DNA of 58,403 bases from an uncultured Pelagibacteraceae bacterium (GTDB lineage Bacteria > Pseudomonadota > Alphaproteobacteria > Pelagibacterales > Pelagibacteraceae), in assembly GCA_902567235.1 (NCBI GenBank), contig CACFLX010000009.1, forward strand, positions 1 to 58,403, written 5' to 3'. The notes below the pieces were generated by a model that had not been told where the DNA came from, did not search any database, and saw only the letters and a program-made list of their open reading frames with translations. Below, piece after piece: positions 41,201 to 48,777 of the stretch (the stretch's first letter is position 1; each line of letters starts with the position of its first letter). Made by a program: the position numbers and the translations under genes.

Positions 41201-41404
41201 CAAAACCTGTGTTACTTCTTGATCAATTATAGGAGCAGAAGCAGATGCGTAATCTACTTGTACTTGTACTACTGGAGGCTGAAGACCAGATGGAAGTTCT
41301 CTTACTGGTAATTTCCAAAAAACAAAAAGTCCAAATACAATTAAAATTAGAGACATTACCCATGAAACAACAGGTCTTCTAATGCTTAATTCAGTTATGA
41401 ACAT
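38282..41404 (-). CDS. RND efflux pump inner-membrane subunit (HAE1/AcrB-like)
   Basis: 1040 residues, the usual AcrB size, with 12 predicted membrane segments and two large periplasmic loops. It starts MFITELSIRRPVVSWVM, typical of the family. Proton-relay residues look intact: DD in GIITDDSVIMTD near 407-408 and Lys in GISTKNSILIVDY near 933. The membrane-fusion gene lies 4 bases upstream, but no TolC-like gene is nearby. Substrate unknown. Confidence 0.94.
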   Translation of the reverse strand: MFITELSIRRPVVSWVMSLILIVFGLFVFWKLPVRELPSGLQPPVVQVQVDYASASAPIIDQEVTQVLEDVIGGAEGIKNIDSKSSNGRSTIKVEFDTSIDLDNAANDVRERVARVVDNLPSESDPPQILKQAAGFTTTMWIALSSSTWSDLELGDYAERYLVDTFSSVKNVGRILVGGLRELSIRVWVDPIKLAANDLTVQEVERALRGENIRLPAGTLEANNIDLTLNLDKSYNSIESIRQLPIKKTNKKVVVLSDVANIEFGPVSEKTLFKAQRKNQLNLKTVGIGIYARSGASTVELSKEIKKKIIEVNKSLPEGLELEVAFNRATYIGAAINEVYKTLIIAFVLVVIIIYLFLGNLKAVIVPAIALPVSLIASFLGIYMFGLSINIFVLLSFILAIGIITDDSVIMTDAIYRRIESGESPLVAAYKGSKQITFAIIATTLILIAVFLPLIFIEGISGTLFRETAIALSFSIVVSSFVALTLSPMLGSKFLSKKSNKNFIIRKFEKFFLGFSKFYQETLEVLVKKTKTISIFIIFIIIASVLLFNFSKKELLPMEDRGAYLVIGFTDEGSSFEYTQEKAQVIEKRLIPLLQAEDSPYSRFIMRVPGFGSSATSYNSFIIIALLDHWKNRKQDSQTVMRQAIGKIVTVPQAVAFPISPQSIRVSSYNKPVQMVIYGSTYEELESIQNEVIGKLRRNRNLSRIESDYSRNKPEVKLIINKNKAKDLGVSTETVGKSLETLYGGKKVTTFNRLGKEYPIILQQYLSDRRNKEGISKIFVRSDTTGKLISLTNLVNFAEEGTAKELSRYNRQRAVTISANISENYTLSEAIKYLENIMAEVSPKSQITWKGKSEEIKETSNELFIIFALALLTAYLVMAATFNSFIHPFIIILTVPLAIFGGLVFILFLNSSINIFSQIALVILIGISTKNSILIVDYANQIRTTGKNIETAVKEACSIRFRPIIMTSLSTMIAMMPLVIGNIGPGAGEGSRLAVGATILGGMIISTFFTLYVTPTMYLSLAKNTKRIDAIDIELKKELR

Positions 41405-41408
41405 TTAA

Positions 41409-42317
41409 TTAAGTTTTTTTCTTCCAATCAGACTCACTATTTTTTGAGCCTTTTTCAATAGGTTTGATTTTACTTCTTGGGTAAACTTTTTTTAATCCTT
41501 CGGCAACAATTATATCTCCAATATTTAATCCAGATAAAACTTCAATATTACTTTTTTGTCTTGCACCAATTTTTATTTCAGTTTTATTTACAACATTATC
41601 TTTTGATACTTTATAGACGTAAGCTTTTTCACCTTCCATCATTACACTAGTATCTGGTATACTAAGAGAATTTCTTAAATTAAACTTTACGCTCACCTCA
41701 AGCAAAGAGCCTGATATTAATTCTAAATTTGTATTAGGTATTTTAACTCTTGTTAATAAACTCCTAGTTTCAGCATTTATTCTACTAGATATAAAATCAA
41801 CTTCTCCACCAAAAATTTTATTTTTATAACTAGAAACTTTTACTTCTATAGGTAGGCCTTTTTTAATAACAGAAGAATAATTTTCAGGAATTTTAATATC
41901 AGAATAGATAATTGAATTATCATCTAAAGTTATAATAAATGTACTATCAGAAACAAATATATCGTCGGTTAAACCCGTATATCCTAAAACACCATTAAAG
42001 GGCGCTATAATATTTCCACTTTTTAACTTAACAATTATATCTCCTTTTTTTACATAATTATTAAGATTTAAATCTCCAATTAAATCTTCTTTTTTTATTC
42101 TGAAAGATTTTGTTTTATTAGATACTGCAGTTCCAAATGTTTCAATTTTTTCTGAAAATTCTTTTTTTATTACTTGAGTTACTATAATTCCTGGAGGAGG
42201 TCTTTTACCGAATTTTTTTTGAAAATGTTTTCCAATCATAGTTCTTGCAACAATTACTGAAGCAATAATTAAAAAGAAGACAATTATTATAGAAATTACT
42301 TTTGTTGATCTTTTCAT
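41409..42317 (-). CDS. RND efflux membrane-fusion (adaptor) protein
   Basis: 302 residues: N-terminal membrane anchor (about 7-28), a short lipoyl-like/barrel-sandwich part (VKKGDIIVKLKSGNIIAPFNGVLGY near 89-113) and beta-barrel domains. The coiled-coil hairpin normally found between lipoyl halves is almost absent, so this is a short adaptor. It directly precedes the RND pump. The start overlaps the sulfurtransferase by 4 bases. Confidence 0.9.
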   Translation of the reverse strand: MKRSTKVISIIIVFFLIIASVIVARTMIGKHFQKKFGKRPPPGIIVTQVIKKEFSEKIETFGTAVSNKTKSFRIKKEDLIGDLNLNNYVKKGDIIVKLKSGNIIAPFNGVLGYTGLTDDIFVSDSTFIITLDDNSIIYSDIKIPENYSSVIKKGLPIEVKVSSYKNKIFGGEVDFISSRINAETRSLLTRVKIPNTNLELISGSLLEVSVKFNLRNSLSIPDTSVMMEGEKAYVYKVSKDNVVNKTEIKIGARQKSNIEVLSGLNIGDIIVAEGLKKVYPRSKIKPIEKGSKNSESDWKKKT

Positions 42318-43135
42318 ATTTTAATTTTTCCGTATTCTGCCCAAGAACCATCGTAAATGGTTGGCTTATATTTATTATTTATTAAAGAATATGCAAGTGC
42401 CAAAACAGAAGCAGTTACTCCAGAACCACAAGAAAATACAATATTTGTTGTTATTTCATCTCCCAAAGTATTTTTAAATACTTTTAAAATTTCATTTTCG
42501 TTTTTAAATGTATTGTCATCATTAATTAAATTTCTAAAAGGTATACACATAGATTTTGGAATTGATCCACTTCTTAAGCCTTTTCTCGGTTCTTCAATTT
42601 TACCTTCAAACCTTTCTTTGCTTCTTGCATCAATAACCTTAAATTCCTCACTATTCATATTTTCATTAATTTGATTTATATTTTTAACTAAATTTTTTCT
42701 TTCTGATCCTGTGTATTTAGTTGGATTAATTTTTAAAATTATATCTGTTGTAGGTTTATTTTCAGATTTCCATTTTTTTAACCCACCATTCAAAACGTGA
42801 ACTAGCTTATCATTATGACCAAAGTATATAAAATTGTACCAACATCTACATGAACTTAATACATCAGAATTATCATAAATTACTATTTCATCATCTTTGA
42901 CTATTCCCATTTTGGAAACAATTTTTTCCCAATCGCCAATGTTTGTAAGCATATGGGGCAAATCAGTCATTTGATCTGAATTTTTGTCTAAATCAAAAAA
43001 TAATGCACTTTCTATATGTGCTTCTAAATATTCCTTATATCCATCTCTTTTTTCATTTGGCATATGCCACGAACAATCAATTAATTTTATATTATTAATA
43101 TTTTTTTCAACCCAATCTGTATTTACAAGAGACAT
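42314..43135 (-). CDS. sseA: Sulfurtransferase, 3-mercaptopyruvate type (two rhodanese domains)
   Basis: 273 residues with two rhodanese domains. The catalytic loop CGSGVTAS near residues 242-249 is the sequence typical of mercaptopyruvate sulfurtransferase rather than thiosulfate sulfurtransferase. Other features: DCSWHMPNEKRD near 20-31 and VIDARSKERFEG in domain two. It lies between msrA (7 bases upstream) and the RND adaptor, so sulfur handling and efflux share one transcript. Confidence 0.9.
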   Translation of the reverse strand: MSLVNTDWVEKNINNIKLIDCSWHMPNEKRDGYKEYLEAHIESALFFDLDKNSDQMTDLPHMLTNIGDWEKIVSKMGIVKDDEIVIYDNSDVLSSCRCWYNFIYFGHNDKLVHVLNGGLKKWKSENKPTTDIILKINPTKYTGSERKNLVKNINQINENMNSEEFKVIDARSKERFEGKIEEPRKGLRSGSIPKSMCIPFRNLINDDNTFKNENEILKVFKNTLGDEITTNIVFSCGSGVTASVLALAYSLINNKYKPTIYDGSWAEYGKIKI

Positions 43136-43142
43136 AATTAAA

Positions 43143-43583
43143 TTATTTTTCCAAATATTTTTGATGATAATCTTCAGCTTTACAATAATTTTTTATTTTT
43201 GATAATTTTGTTACAACCTTACCAGATAATTTTTTATTATTTTCTTCAATAATATTTTCAGCAATTTTCATTTGATATTCATTTAAATAAAATATTTCAC
43301 TTCTATATTGAGTACCAATATCAGGACCCTGGGAATTTAAAGTCGTAGGATCATGAATTTCAAAAAAATATTGTAAAATTTTTTCGTAAGAAATTTTTTT
43401 TGGATCAAATTCTATTTTTACAACTTCTGCATGATTAGTGTTTCCTGAACAAACTTTCTCGTAAGTCGTTGTTTCGCTATTTCCACCACAATAGCCAACT
43501 TCAGTTTTTGTGACTCCTTCAAGTTTATCAAATTTAATTTCTGGTCCCCAAAAACATCCTAGTGCTAATATAGCTATTTCCAT
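43143..43583 (-). CDS. msrA: Peptide methionine-S-sulfoxide reductase MsrA
   Basis: Repairs oxidised methionine (S form). 146 residues, short. The active-site Cys is in LGCFWGPE (8-15), with GYCGGNSETTTYEKVCSGNTNHAE patterns split over 31-54 and GTQYRSEIFY near 107-116, which mark MsrA. A further Cys (NYCKAEDYHQ) near the end may act as resolving Cys. First gene of the msrA-sulfurtransferase-RND run, divergent from the DMT permease across 34 bases. Confidence 0.94.
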   Translation of the reverse strand: MEIAILALGCFWGPEIKFDKLEGVTKTEVGYCGGNSETTTYEKVCSGNTNHAEVVKIEFDPKKISYEKILQYFFEIHDPTTLNSQGPDIGTQYRSEIFYLNEYQMKIAENIIEENNKKLSGKVVTKLSKIKNYCKAEDYHQKYLEK

Positions 43584-43617
43584 TGATTATTGTTTTAATT
43601 AAACTAAAGTTATTCTT

Positions 43618-44499
43618 ATGCTTTCCAAAAATCAATTAGGCTTTTTGTACATGTTTATGTCTGTTTGTGCATTTTCTATAATGGATTTGGTTGTAAAATG
43701 GTCGGAATCGTATCCTTTAGGTCAAGTAATATTTTTTAGAGGTTTTTTTGGAGTGTTACTTTATTTTTTAATTATGCCAAGAGATAGAATTAAAAATTTT
43801 TATTATACAAAGAGACCAGGTTTACATTTTTTAAGATGTTTTTTTGGTTTAATTGCACTCTTAGCTATTTTTACTGCATTAAGAAACTTACCTTTAGCAA
43901 CCGTAGTTAGCATTTCATTTGCTGCTCCAATTTTTACAACTATTTTGTCAATTTTTTTACTTAGTGAAAAAGTTGGATTGTTTAGGTGGTTAGCAGTAAT
44001 AGTTGGTTTTGTTGGAATAATTATCATCACAGAACCAGGGTTCACTTCGCTAAATATTTATTTTATTTATCCTGTAATATTTTGTTTAGGCATGTCATAT
44101 GTGGCTATTACTATAAGACAATTATCTACTTCAGAGCCTGTATGGTTAATTTCACTGTATTTTTCAGCAACTATAACTTTAGCAAGTTTTTTTACGATTC
44201 CTTACGGATGGATTATGCCCGATATAAAAGATTTAATTTTATTGATGTCAATTGGAATATTAGGTGGAGCAGCAAATTTATGGTTGAGTCAATCATACAA
44301 GTTCTCCGAAGTTTCATTGGTAACTCCCCTTAAATATTTAGCTTTAGTTTTTGCAATAATTTTTGGATATTTTATTTGGAATGAGGTGCCCTCAATAAAA
44401 ACTTTGATTGGAGCCTTCCTAGTAATAACATCTTCAATAATTATTTTTAGAAGAGAGATAACACTGAAAAAACAAGTTACAGTTCCCAGGCATGACTAA
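43618..44499 (+). CDS. EamA/DMT-family permease
   Basis: 293 residues with about ten membrane segments forming two EamA repeats (about 6-140 and 150-285). Features: FSIMDLVVKWSE and FFRGFFGVLLYF early, LPLATVVSISFAAPIFTTILS in repeat one and VSLVTPLKYLALVFA in repeat two. The substrate is not predictable; such carriers export amino acids or other metabolites. The 3' end overlaps the glycosylase gene by 8 bases. Confidence 0.88.
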   Translation: MLSKNQLGFLYMFMSVCAFSIMDLVVKWSESYPLGQVIFFRGFFGVLLYFLIMPRDRIKNFYYTKRPGLHFLRCFFGLIALLAIFTALRNLPLATVVSISFAAPIFTTILSIFLLSEKVGLFRWLAVIVGFVGIIIITEPGFTSLNIYFIYPVIFCLGMSYVAITIRQLSTSEPVWLISLYFSATITLASFFTIPYGWIMPDIKDLILLMSIGILGGAANLWLSQSYKFSEVSLVTPLKYLALVFAIIFGYFIWNEVPSIKTLIGAFLVITSSIIIFRREITLKKQVTVPRHD

Positions 44500-45118
44500 G
44501 CCACCAAAATATTGGAATAAAGCAAGAAAATATTTGTCAAAAAAAGACAAAGTAATGAAAGATTTAATAATCAAGTATAGAGATAAAACTTTAACAACAA
44601 GAAAAGATATTTTTTTTTCTTTATGCAAAAGTATAATTGGTCAACAAATAAGTGTTGCTGCTGCAAATTCAGTATTTAAAAAATTTAAAAATACTTGTAA
44701 TGGAAAAATAAATCCAAAAATTGTAAAAAAAATTAATATTCAAAAACTTAAAAGATGTGGTTTAAGTAGACAAAAAGCCAAAGGCATAAAAGAGCTTTCA
44801 ATTAAATTTTCTAATAAATCATTTAATCCTAGTTTAATTAAAAAAATGAATGATGAAGATGCAATAGTTTATCTTTCTTCTTTAAGACAAATTGGAAGAT
44901 GGTCAGCAGAAATGATATTACTTTTCACTTTTAATAGAGAAAATATATGGCCTATTCAAGATATAGGTCTATTAAGAGCTATATCAAATAATTATAATAA
45001 AAAATATTTACCACCAAAATCTTTTGTGTCTTTACTAAAAAAGAAGTTTTCACCTTATTGTTCTGTTGCAACATGGTATTTGTGGAGAAGTATTGATGAT
45101 GAGCCAATACAGTATTAA
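44492..45118 (+). CDS. DNA-3-methyladenine glycosylase II (AlkA-like)
   Basis: Base-excision repair of alkylated purines. 208 residues, HhH-GPD superfamily, without AlkA's N-terminal domain. Seen: SIIGQQISVAAANSVFKKF near 49-67, the helix-hairpin-helix part LSSLRQIGRWSAEMILLF near 129-146, and the candidate catalytic Asp in WPIQDIGLLRAI near 157. It starts inside the DMT gene, so the two are co-translated. Convergent with the glycosyltransferase across 24 bases. Confidence 0.9.
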   Translation: MTKPPKYWNKARKYLSKKDKVMKDLIIKYRDKTLTTRKDIFFSLCKSIIGQQISVAAANSVFKKFKNTCNGKINPKIVKKINIQKLKRCGLSRQKAKGIKELSIKFSNKSFNPSLIKKMNDEDAIVYLSSLRQIGRWSAEMILLFTFNRENIWPIQDIGLLRAISNNYNKKYLPPKSFVSLLKKKFSPYCSVATWYLWRSIDDEPIQY

Positions 45119-45142
45119 GCATATAAATAATATAATTTCATA

Positions 45143-46033
45143 TCAATCTAACCATTTTTCATAAAATTTTTTATTTTTAATTATATATTTTGGCAGTTTT
45201 TCAAAGTCATATTTTTCAAGTTTGCTTCCACTTCCTACTTTATTTACAGTTTTATCAACTTTTAAATCATAAATTGCTTGTTTCTTATTTATAATTTCAT
45301 TTATTTGATTGAGGGATAATGGCTGCTCATCAAATTCTCTATGATGCAAATAAGATCTCAATTTATGTTCTATTTCTTTTGCAGATTTTATGTTTGAAAA
45401 ATGCCATCCACCATTTTCAATAAATTTTATACTTTGGTATTTCTTTTTGGAAAATAATGTATCAATCCTAAAAAAAGAATATTTTCTATCCTTAACATTT
45501 CTTAACCATTGAGGACTTAATAAATTTTTTTTTTTACAACCTTTGGTTCCAGACCATATTGTTCCTGGTAACTTTAAGTCAAATTTGTAATAAAACATAT
45601 CTTGTTGGAACATAATAATTTTTTTATTAAGATTATTAAAATTTATATTTGTCAAATTAGGTATTTCATCAACATCAGAAATTAAAATTATATCATCTCC
45701 ATCAGCGCCAGAGAGACCTTTGCTAATATAGTTTCTTTGACCATTTTCTCTTTTTAGGGCATTCATAATATATTTGTTGCCTTTTATTTCATCACTATCA
45801 TTTTGATTAATTTTTTTTAAACCTTCGGGAATTTCATCATAAACTTTGTAAATTATTTTATCTTTAAAATTTGAAAATTTGTTATGATTAAACTTTAGAT
45901 CTCTCCTGTCTCCTTTGTGAGTAAAATTACTTTCTATAATTACAAAATAGTCTACGTATTCATTCAATGTATTTAGCCTTACATCTAAAACTAACTCTTC
46001 ATCAAAATACATAAAACAATCAAAAATTTTCAT
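45143..46033 (-). CDS. Glycosyltransferase, GT17-like family
   Basis: 296 residues similar to the family of eukaryotic beta-1,4-mannosyl-glycoprotein GlcNAc-transferase and bacterial relatives. It starts KIFDCFMYFDEELVLDVRLN, then YFVIIESNFTHKGD and ILISDVDEIPNL, where the DVD triplet probably binds the sugar nucleotide's metal. GWHFSNI near the middle is another family hallmark. Acceptor and sugar unknown; a surface polysaccharide role is likely. It stands alone, divergent from the cytochrome gene. Confidence 0.82.
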   Translation of the reverse strand: MKIFDCFMYFDEELVLDVRLNTLNEYVDYFVIIESNFTHKGDRRDLKFNHNKFSNFKDKIIYKVYDEIPEGLKKINQNDSDEIKGNKYIMNALKRENGQRNYISKGLSGADGDDIILISDVDEIPNLTNINFNNLNKKIIMFQQDMFYYKFDLKLPGTIWSGTKGCKKKNLLSPQWLRNVKDRKYSFFRIDTLFSKKKYQSIKFIENGGWHFSNIKSAKEIEHKLRSYLHHREFDEQPLSLNQINEIINKKQAIYDLKVDKTVNKVGSGSKLEKYDFEKLPKYIIKNKKFYEKWLD

Positions 46034-46125
46034 AAAACGATTTTTTACACTATTGATACTTGATACAAAAAAATATCTTTAGTAGATTAATTATTAAGTT
46101 AATTAATACTAAATTTAAGTAAATT

Positions 46126-46428
46126 GTGAAATATCTTAATTATATTGTTGTATTTATATTATTTAGTCAAGTTTTGCACGCTGATGAGATATTAAATTTG
46201 GGAAAAAATATTTTTTTAGAAAAAGGAAATTGTGCTACTTGTCATAGTTTGAGTGATGCTGGATCAAATGCTAATATTGGACCAAATTTAGATATGATTA
46301 AGCCAGATGTTGGAAGAATAGTTATTGCTGTAACAAATGGTATTGGAGTAATGCCGGCATATGAAGGCATGCTTACAACTGAAGAGATCGAAGCAGTTGC
46401 ACTATATGTTTCAGAGAAATCAAATTAA
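46126..46428 (+). CDS. Cytochrome c, class I (probable electron acceptor of PuuD)
   Basis: 100 residues starting at GTG. Signal peptide about 1-19 (ends LHADE), single haem site CATCH near 36-40, and a Met ligand probably in GVMPAYEGML near 80-83, followed by a C-terminal helix EEIEAVALYVS. A periplasmic mono-haem cytochrome. It opens the purine island, with UraD convergent 6 bases away. It resembles the cytochrome domain normally fused to the C-terminus of urate hydroxylase PuuD, which is missing from the PuuD gene at 51550. Confidence 0.88.
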   Translation: MKYLNYIVVFILFSQVLHADEILNLGKNIFLEKGNCATCHSLSDAGSNANIGPNLDMIKPDVGRIVIAVTNGIGVMPAYEGMLTTEEIEAVALYVSEKSN

Positions 46429-46433
46429 TAATT

Positions 46434-46928
46434 TTATTTTACAATTTCTTCTAACCTGAAAGTTGCAATTTTCTTTACTTGTATTTTTGCTTCAAGAAAT
46501 TCTTCATCTAACGGATTTTTAATTCTTTCTCTAAAATAATTTAAAATTTCATTTTTATTTTTTCCTTTTACAGCAATAATAAATGGGAAATTAAATTTTT
46601 TTTTATATTCAATATTTAATTTTTTAAATTCATTAAACTCTTCAGGAGTACACTCTTTTAAGTTAGCTTTACTTTGCTCAACTTCTGAATCTGCAGTTAA
46701 CTTTTTTTCTACTGCAAGTTCAGGATGTAAATTAAGAATTTCTAGCACAGTTTTATTATCACTGTTTTCATATATTCCAATTATTTCTGAAATAAAAGAA
46801 TTTGAATCTTTGAATGGCTTTAGATCAAAAACTTTCTCACTTATCCATTTTGATTTTTCAAACACATTTCCAAAAATTGACAAAAATTCAGATTTATCAA
46901 GACTATTAATTTTTTTAATATCGATCAT
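46434..46928 (-). CDS. uraD: OHCU decarboxylase
   Basis: Converts 2-oxo-4-hydroxy-4-carboxy-5-ureidoimidazoline to S-allantoin, the last step of urate breakdown. 164 residues. Features: the NLHPELA segment near 75-81 with the catalytic His, FPFIIAVKGKNKNEIL near 117-132, and the C-terminal FRLEEIV. Divergent from hiuH across 64 bases, so both could share a control region. Confidence 0.92.
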   Translation of the reverse strand: MIDIKKINSLDKSEFLSIFGNVFEKSKWISEKVFDLKPFKDSNSFISEIIGIYENSDNKTVLEILNLHPELAVEKKLTADSEVEQSKANLKECTPEEFNEFKKLNIEYKKKFNFPFIIAVKGKNKNEILNYFRERIKNPLDEEFLEAKIQVKKIATFRLEEIVK

Positions 46929-46992
46929 TTTGCAAATTTATATTAGTTGTTATTTATTAATTACTCAATATTGTATATAAATATTTTATCAT

Positions 46993-47343
46993 ATGACAAA
47001 ATTAACAACTCATGTTTTAGACATTTACTCAGGTAAACCAGGCGCTGGAATAAAAGTAGAATTATATTTTTTCAACAATAATAAAAGAGAAATAAAAAAA
47101 ACGTTAACATTAAATGAAGATGGAAGAGCTGATAAACCATTGCTTGAGGGAGAAGATTTTTTGAATGGTAAATATGAGTTAGTTTTTTTTATTGGAGACT
47201 ATTTTAAAAATATAGCTAAATCAGGTGAATTACCTTTTTTGGATGATGTGGCTATTAGATTTGGTATTTCAAATTCAAAAGAACATTATCATGTTCCCTT
47301 ACTCGTTTCTCCATGGAGCTATTCTACTTATAGAGGTTCTTAG
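46993..47343 (+). CDS. hiuH: 5-hydroxyisourate hydrolase
   Basis: Transthyretin-like enzyme that opens 5-hydroxyisourate to OHCU. 116 residues, cytoplasmic form without signal peptide. The N-terminal LTTHVLDIYSGKPGAGI with its catalytic His near 7 and the C-terminal YRGS tetrapeptide are the enzyme signature that separates HiuH from transthyretin. xdhA starts immediately after its stop, at GTG. Confidence 0.95.
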   Translation: MTKLTTHVLDIYSGKPGAGIKVELYFFNNNKREIKKTLTLNEDGRADKPLLEGEDFLNGKYELVFFIGDYFKNIAKSGELPFLDDVAIRFGISNSKEHYHVPLLVSPWSYSTYRGS

Positions 47344-48777
47344 GTGATTACTAATAAAATTCAATTTATTTATGAAAATAAATTAATTGAATTAGAAAAT
47401 CCTGACCCAAACCAAACTATACTTAGCTTTATAAGAGATAGGTTAAAAAAAACTGGTACCAAAGAGGGATGTGCAGAAGGTGGATGTGGTGCTTGCACAA
47501 TAGTATTAGGACAATTAGAAAATAAAAAATTAAAATATAAGGCAATTAATTCCTGCATATCTTTCACACCTACTTTGCATGGAAAACAACTCATAGTTGT
47601 TGAGAATTTAGTTTCACAAGATGGTTCTTATCATCCCGTCCAAGAGGCAATGGCAAAATATCATGCATCTCAATGTGGATTTTGTACACCAGGTTTTGTT
47701 ATGTCCATCTTTGCAATGTCAAAAAATAAAAAAAATAGTAATACTGATGATATCAAAGATGCAATATCTGGAAATTTATGTAGATGCACTGGATATAGAC
47801 CCATTATTGATGCAGCAAAAAATATAAAAAAAAAATACTCTGATGAATTTTATAAAAATAGTAAAAAAACTATAAATCTTTTAAAAAAAATTCACTCTAA
47901 AAGTATAATTATTGAGAATAAAAATAAAAAATATTTCGCACCTAAAACAATAAGCGAATTGAGAGCAGTAATTAAAAAAAACCCAGATTCTGATTTTTTA
48001 AGTGGTGGTACTGATTTATCATTGAAAGTTACCAAGGATAGACAGGAAATAAAAAAAATTATTAATTTAAACAACATAAAAGAGCTTAATTTTATTAAAA
48101 CAAAAAATAATGAAATTATTTTTGGTTCTACAACTCCTCTTATACAGGTTGAAAAATTTATTTTAAAATATTATCCAGACTTTAATAATATATTAAGAAG
48201 ATATGGTTCTGTTCAAATAAGAAATGTTGGAACAATAGGAGGAAATATAGCCACCGCTTCTCCAATAGGAGACACTTTACCTTTACTTTTATCTTTGAAT
48301 GCAAAAATAATAATACAAACAAAAAAAGGTAATAAGCAAATTTTACTTAATAACTTTTTCATCAAATATAGAAAAACAAAATTAAAAAAAGGGGAATTTA
48401 TAAAATCAATTATTATTCCTATTTATAAAAACCATAATTTTAAAGCTTATAAAATATCAAAGAGATTTGATGATGATATCTCATCTGTTTGCGCTTCTTT
48501 CAACTTTAAAATTAAAGATCAAAGAATTCAGGATGTAGCCATAGCTTATGGGGGTATGGCAGAAATTCCAAAAAGAGCAAAAAATTGTGAGAATTTTTTG
48601 AAAAATTCAAAATTTTCAGAACACATATTTGAAAAAGCAAAAGATTTATTAAAAAGAGATTTTAACCCTATTTCTGACATGAGGGCCTCAAAACAATATA
48701 GATTGGAAGTTGCTGAAAATTTATTAATAAAATTTTTTATAGAAACTAAAACAAAAAAATTATTTAGAGTTTACTAA
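47344..48777 (+). CDS. xdhA: Xanthine dehydrogenase small subunit (2Fe-2S and FAD)
   Basis: 477 residues. Two iron-sulfur domains (1-160) with Cys clusters GCAEGGCGACT near 42-52, QCGFCTPGF near 112-120 and NLCRCTGYRP near 143-152; FAD domain from about 190 with FLSGGTDLSL and TIGGNIATASPIGDTLP near 301-317. It passes electrons from the Mo centre in XdhB to NAD. GTG start directly after the hiuH stop; its stop overlaps the xdhB ATG. Confidence 0.96.
   Translation: MITNKIQFIYENKLIELENPDPNQTILSFIRDRLKKTGTKEGCAEGGCGACTIVLGQLENKKLKYKAINSCISFTPTLHGKQLIVVENLVSQDGSYHPVQEAMAKYHASQCGFCTPGFVMSIFAMSKNKKNSNTDDIKDAISGNLCRCTGYRPIIDAAKNIKKKYSDEFYKNSKKTINLLKKIHSKSIIIENKNKKYFAPKTISELRAVIKKNPDSDFLSGGTDLSLKVTKDRQEIKKIINLNNIKELNFIKTKNNEIIFGSTTPLIQVEKFILKYYPDFNNILRRYGSVQIRNVGTIGGNIATASPIGDTLPLLLSLNAKIIIQTKKGNKQILLNNFFIKYRKTKLKKGEFIKSIIIPIYKNHNFKAYKISKRFDDDISSVCASFNFKIKDQRIQDVAIAYGGMAEIPKRAKNCENFLKNSKFSEHIFEKAKDLLKRDFNPISDMRASKQYRLEVAENLLIKFFIETKTKKLFRVY

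Noticed and set aside
43986-44333. 115-codon frame inside the DMT permease on the same strand
   Set aside because: Out-of-frame reading of a clear EamA gene, rich in Tyr/Phe/Asn as expected from AT-rich frameshifted sequence.
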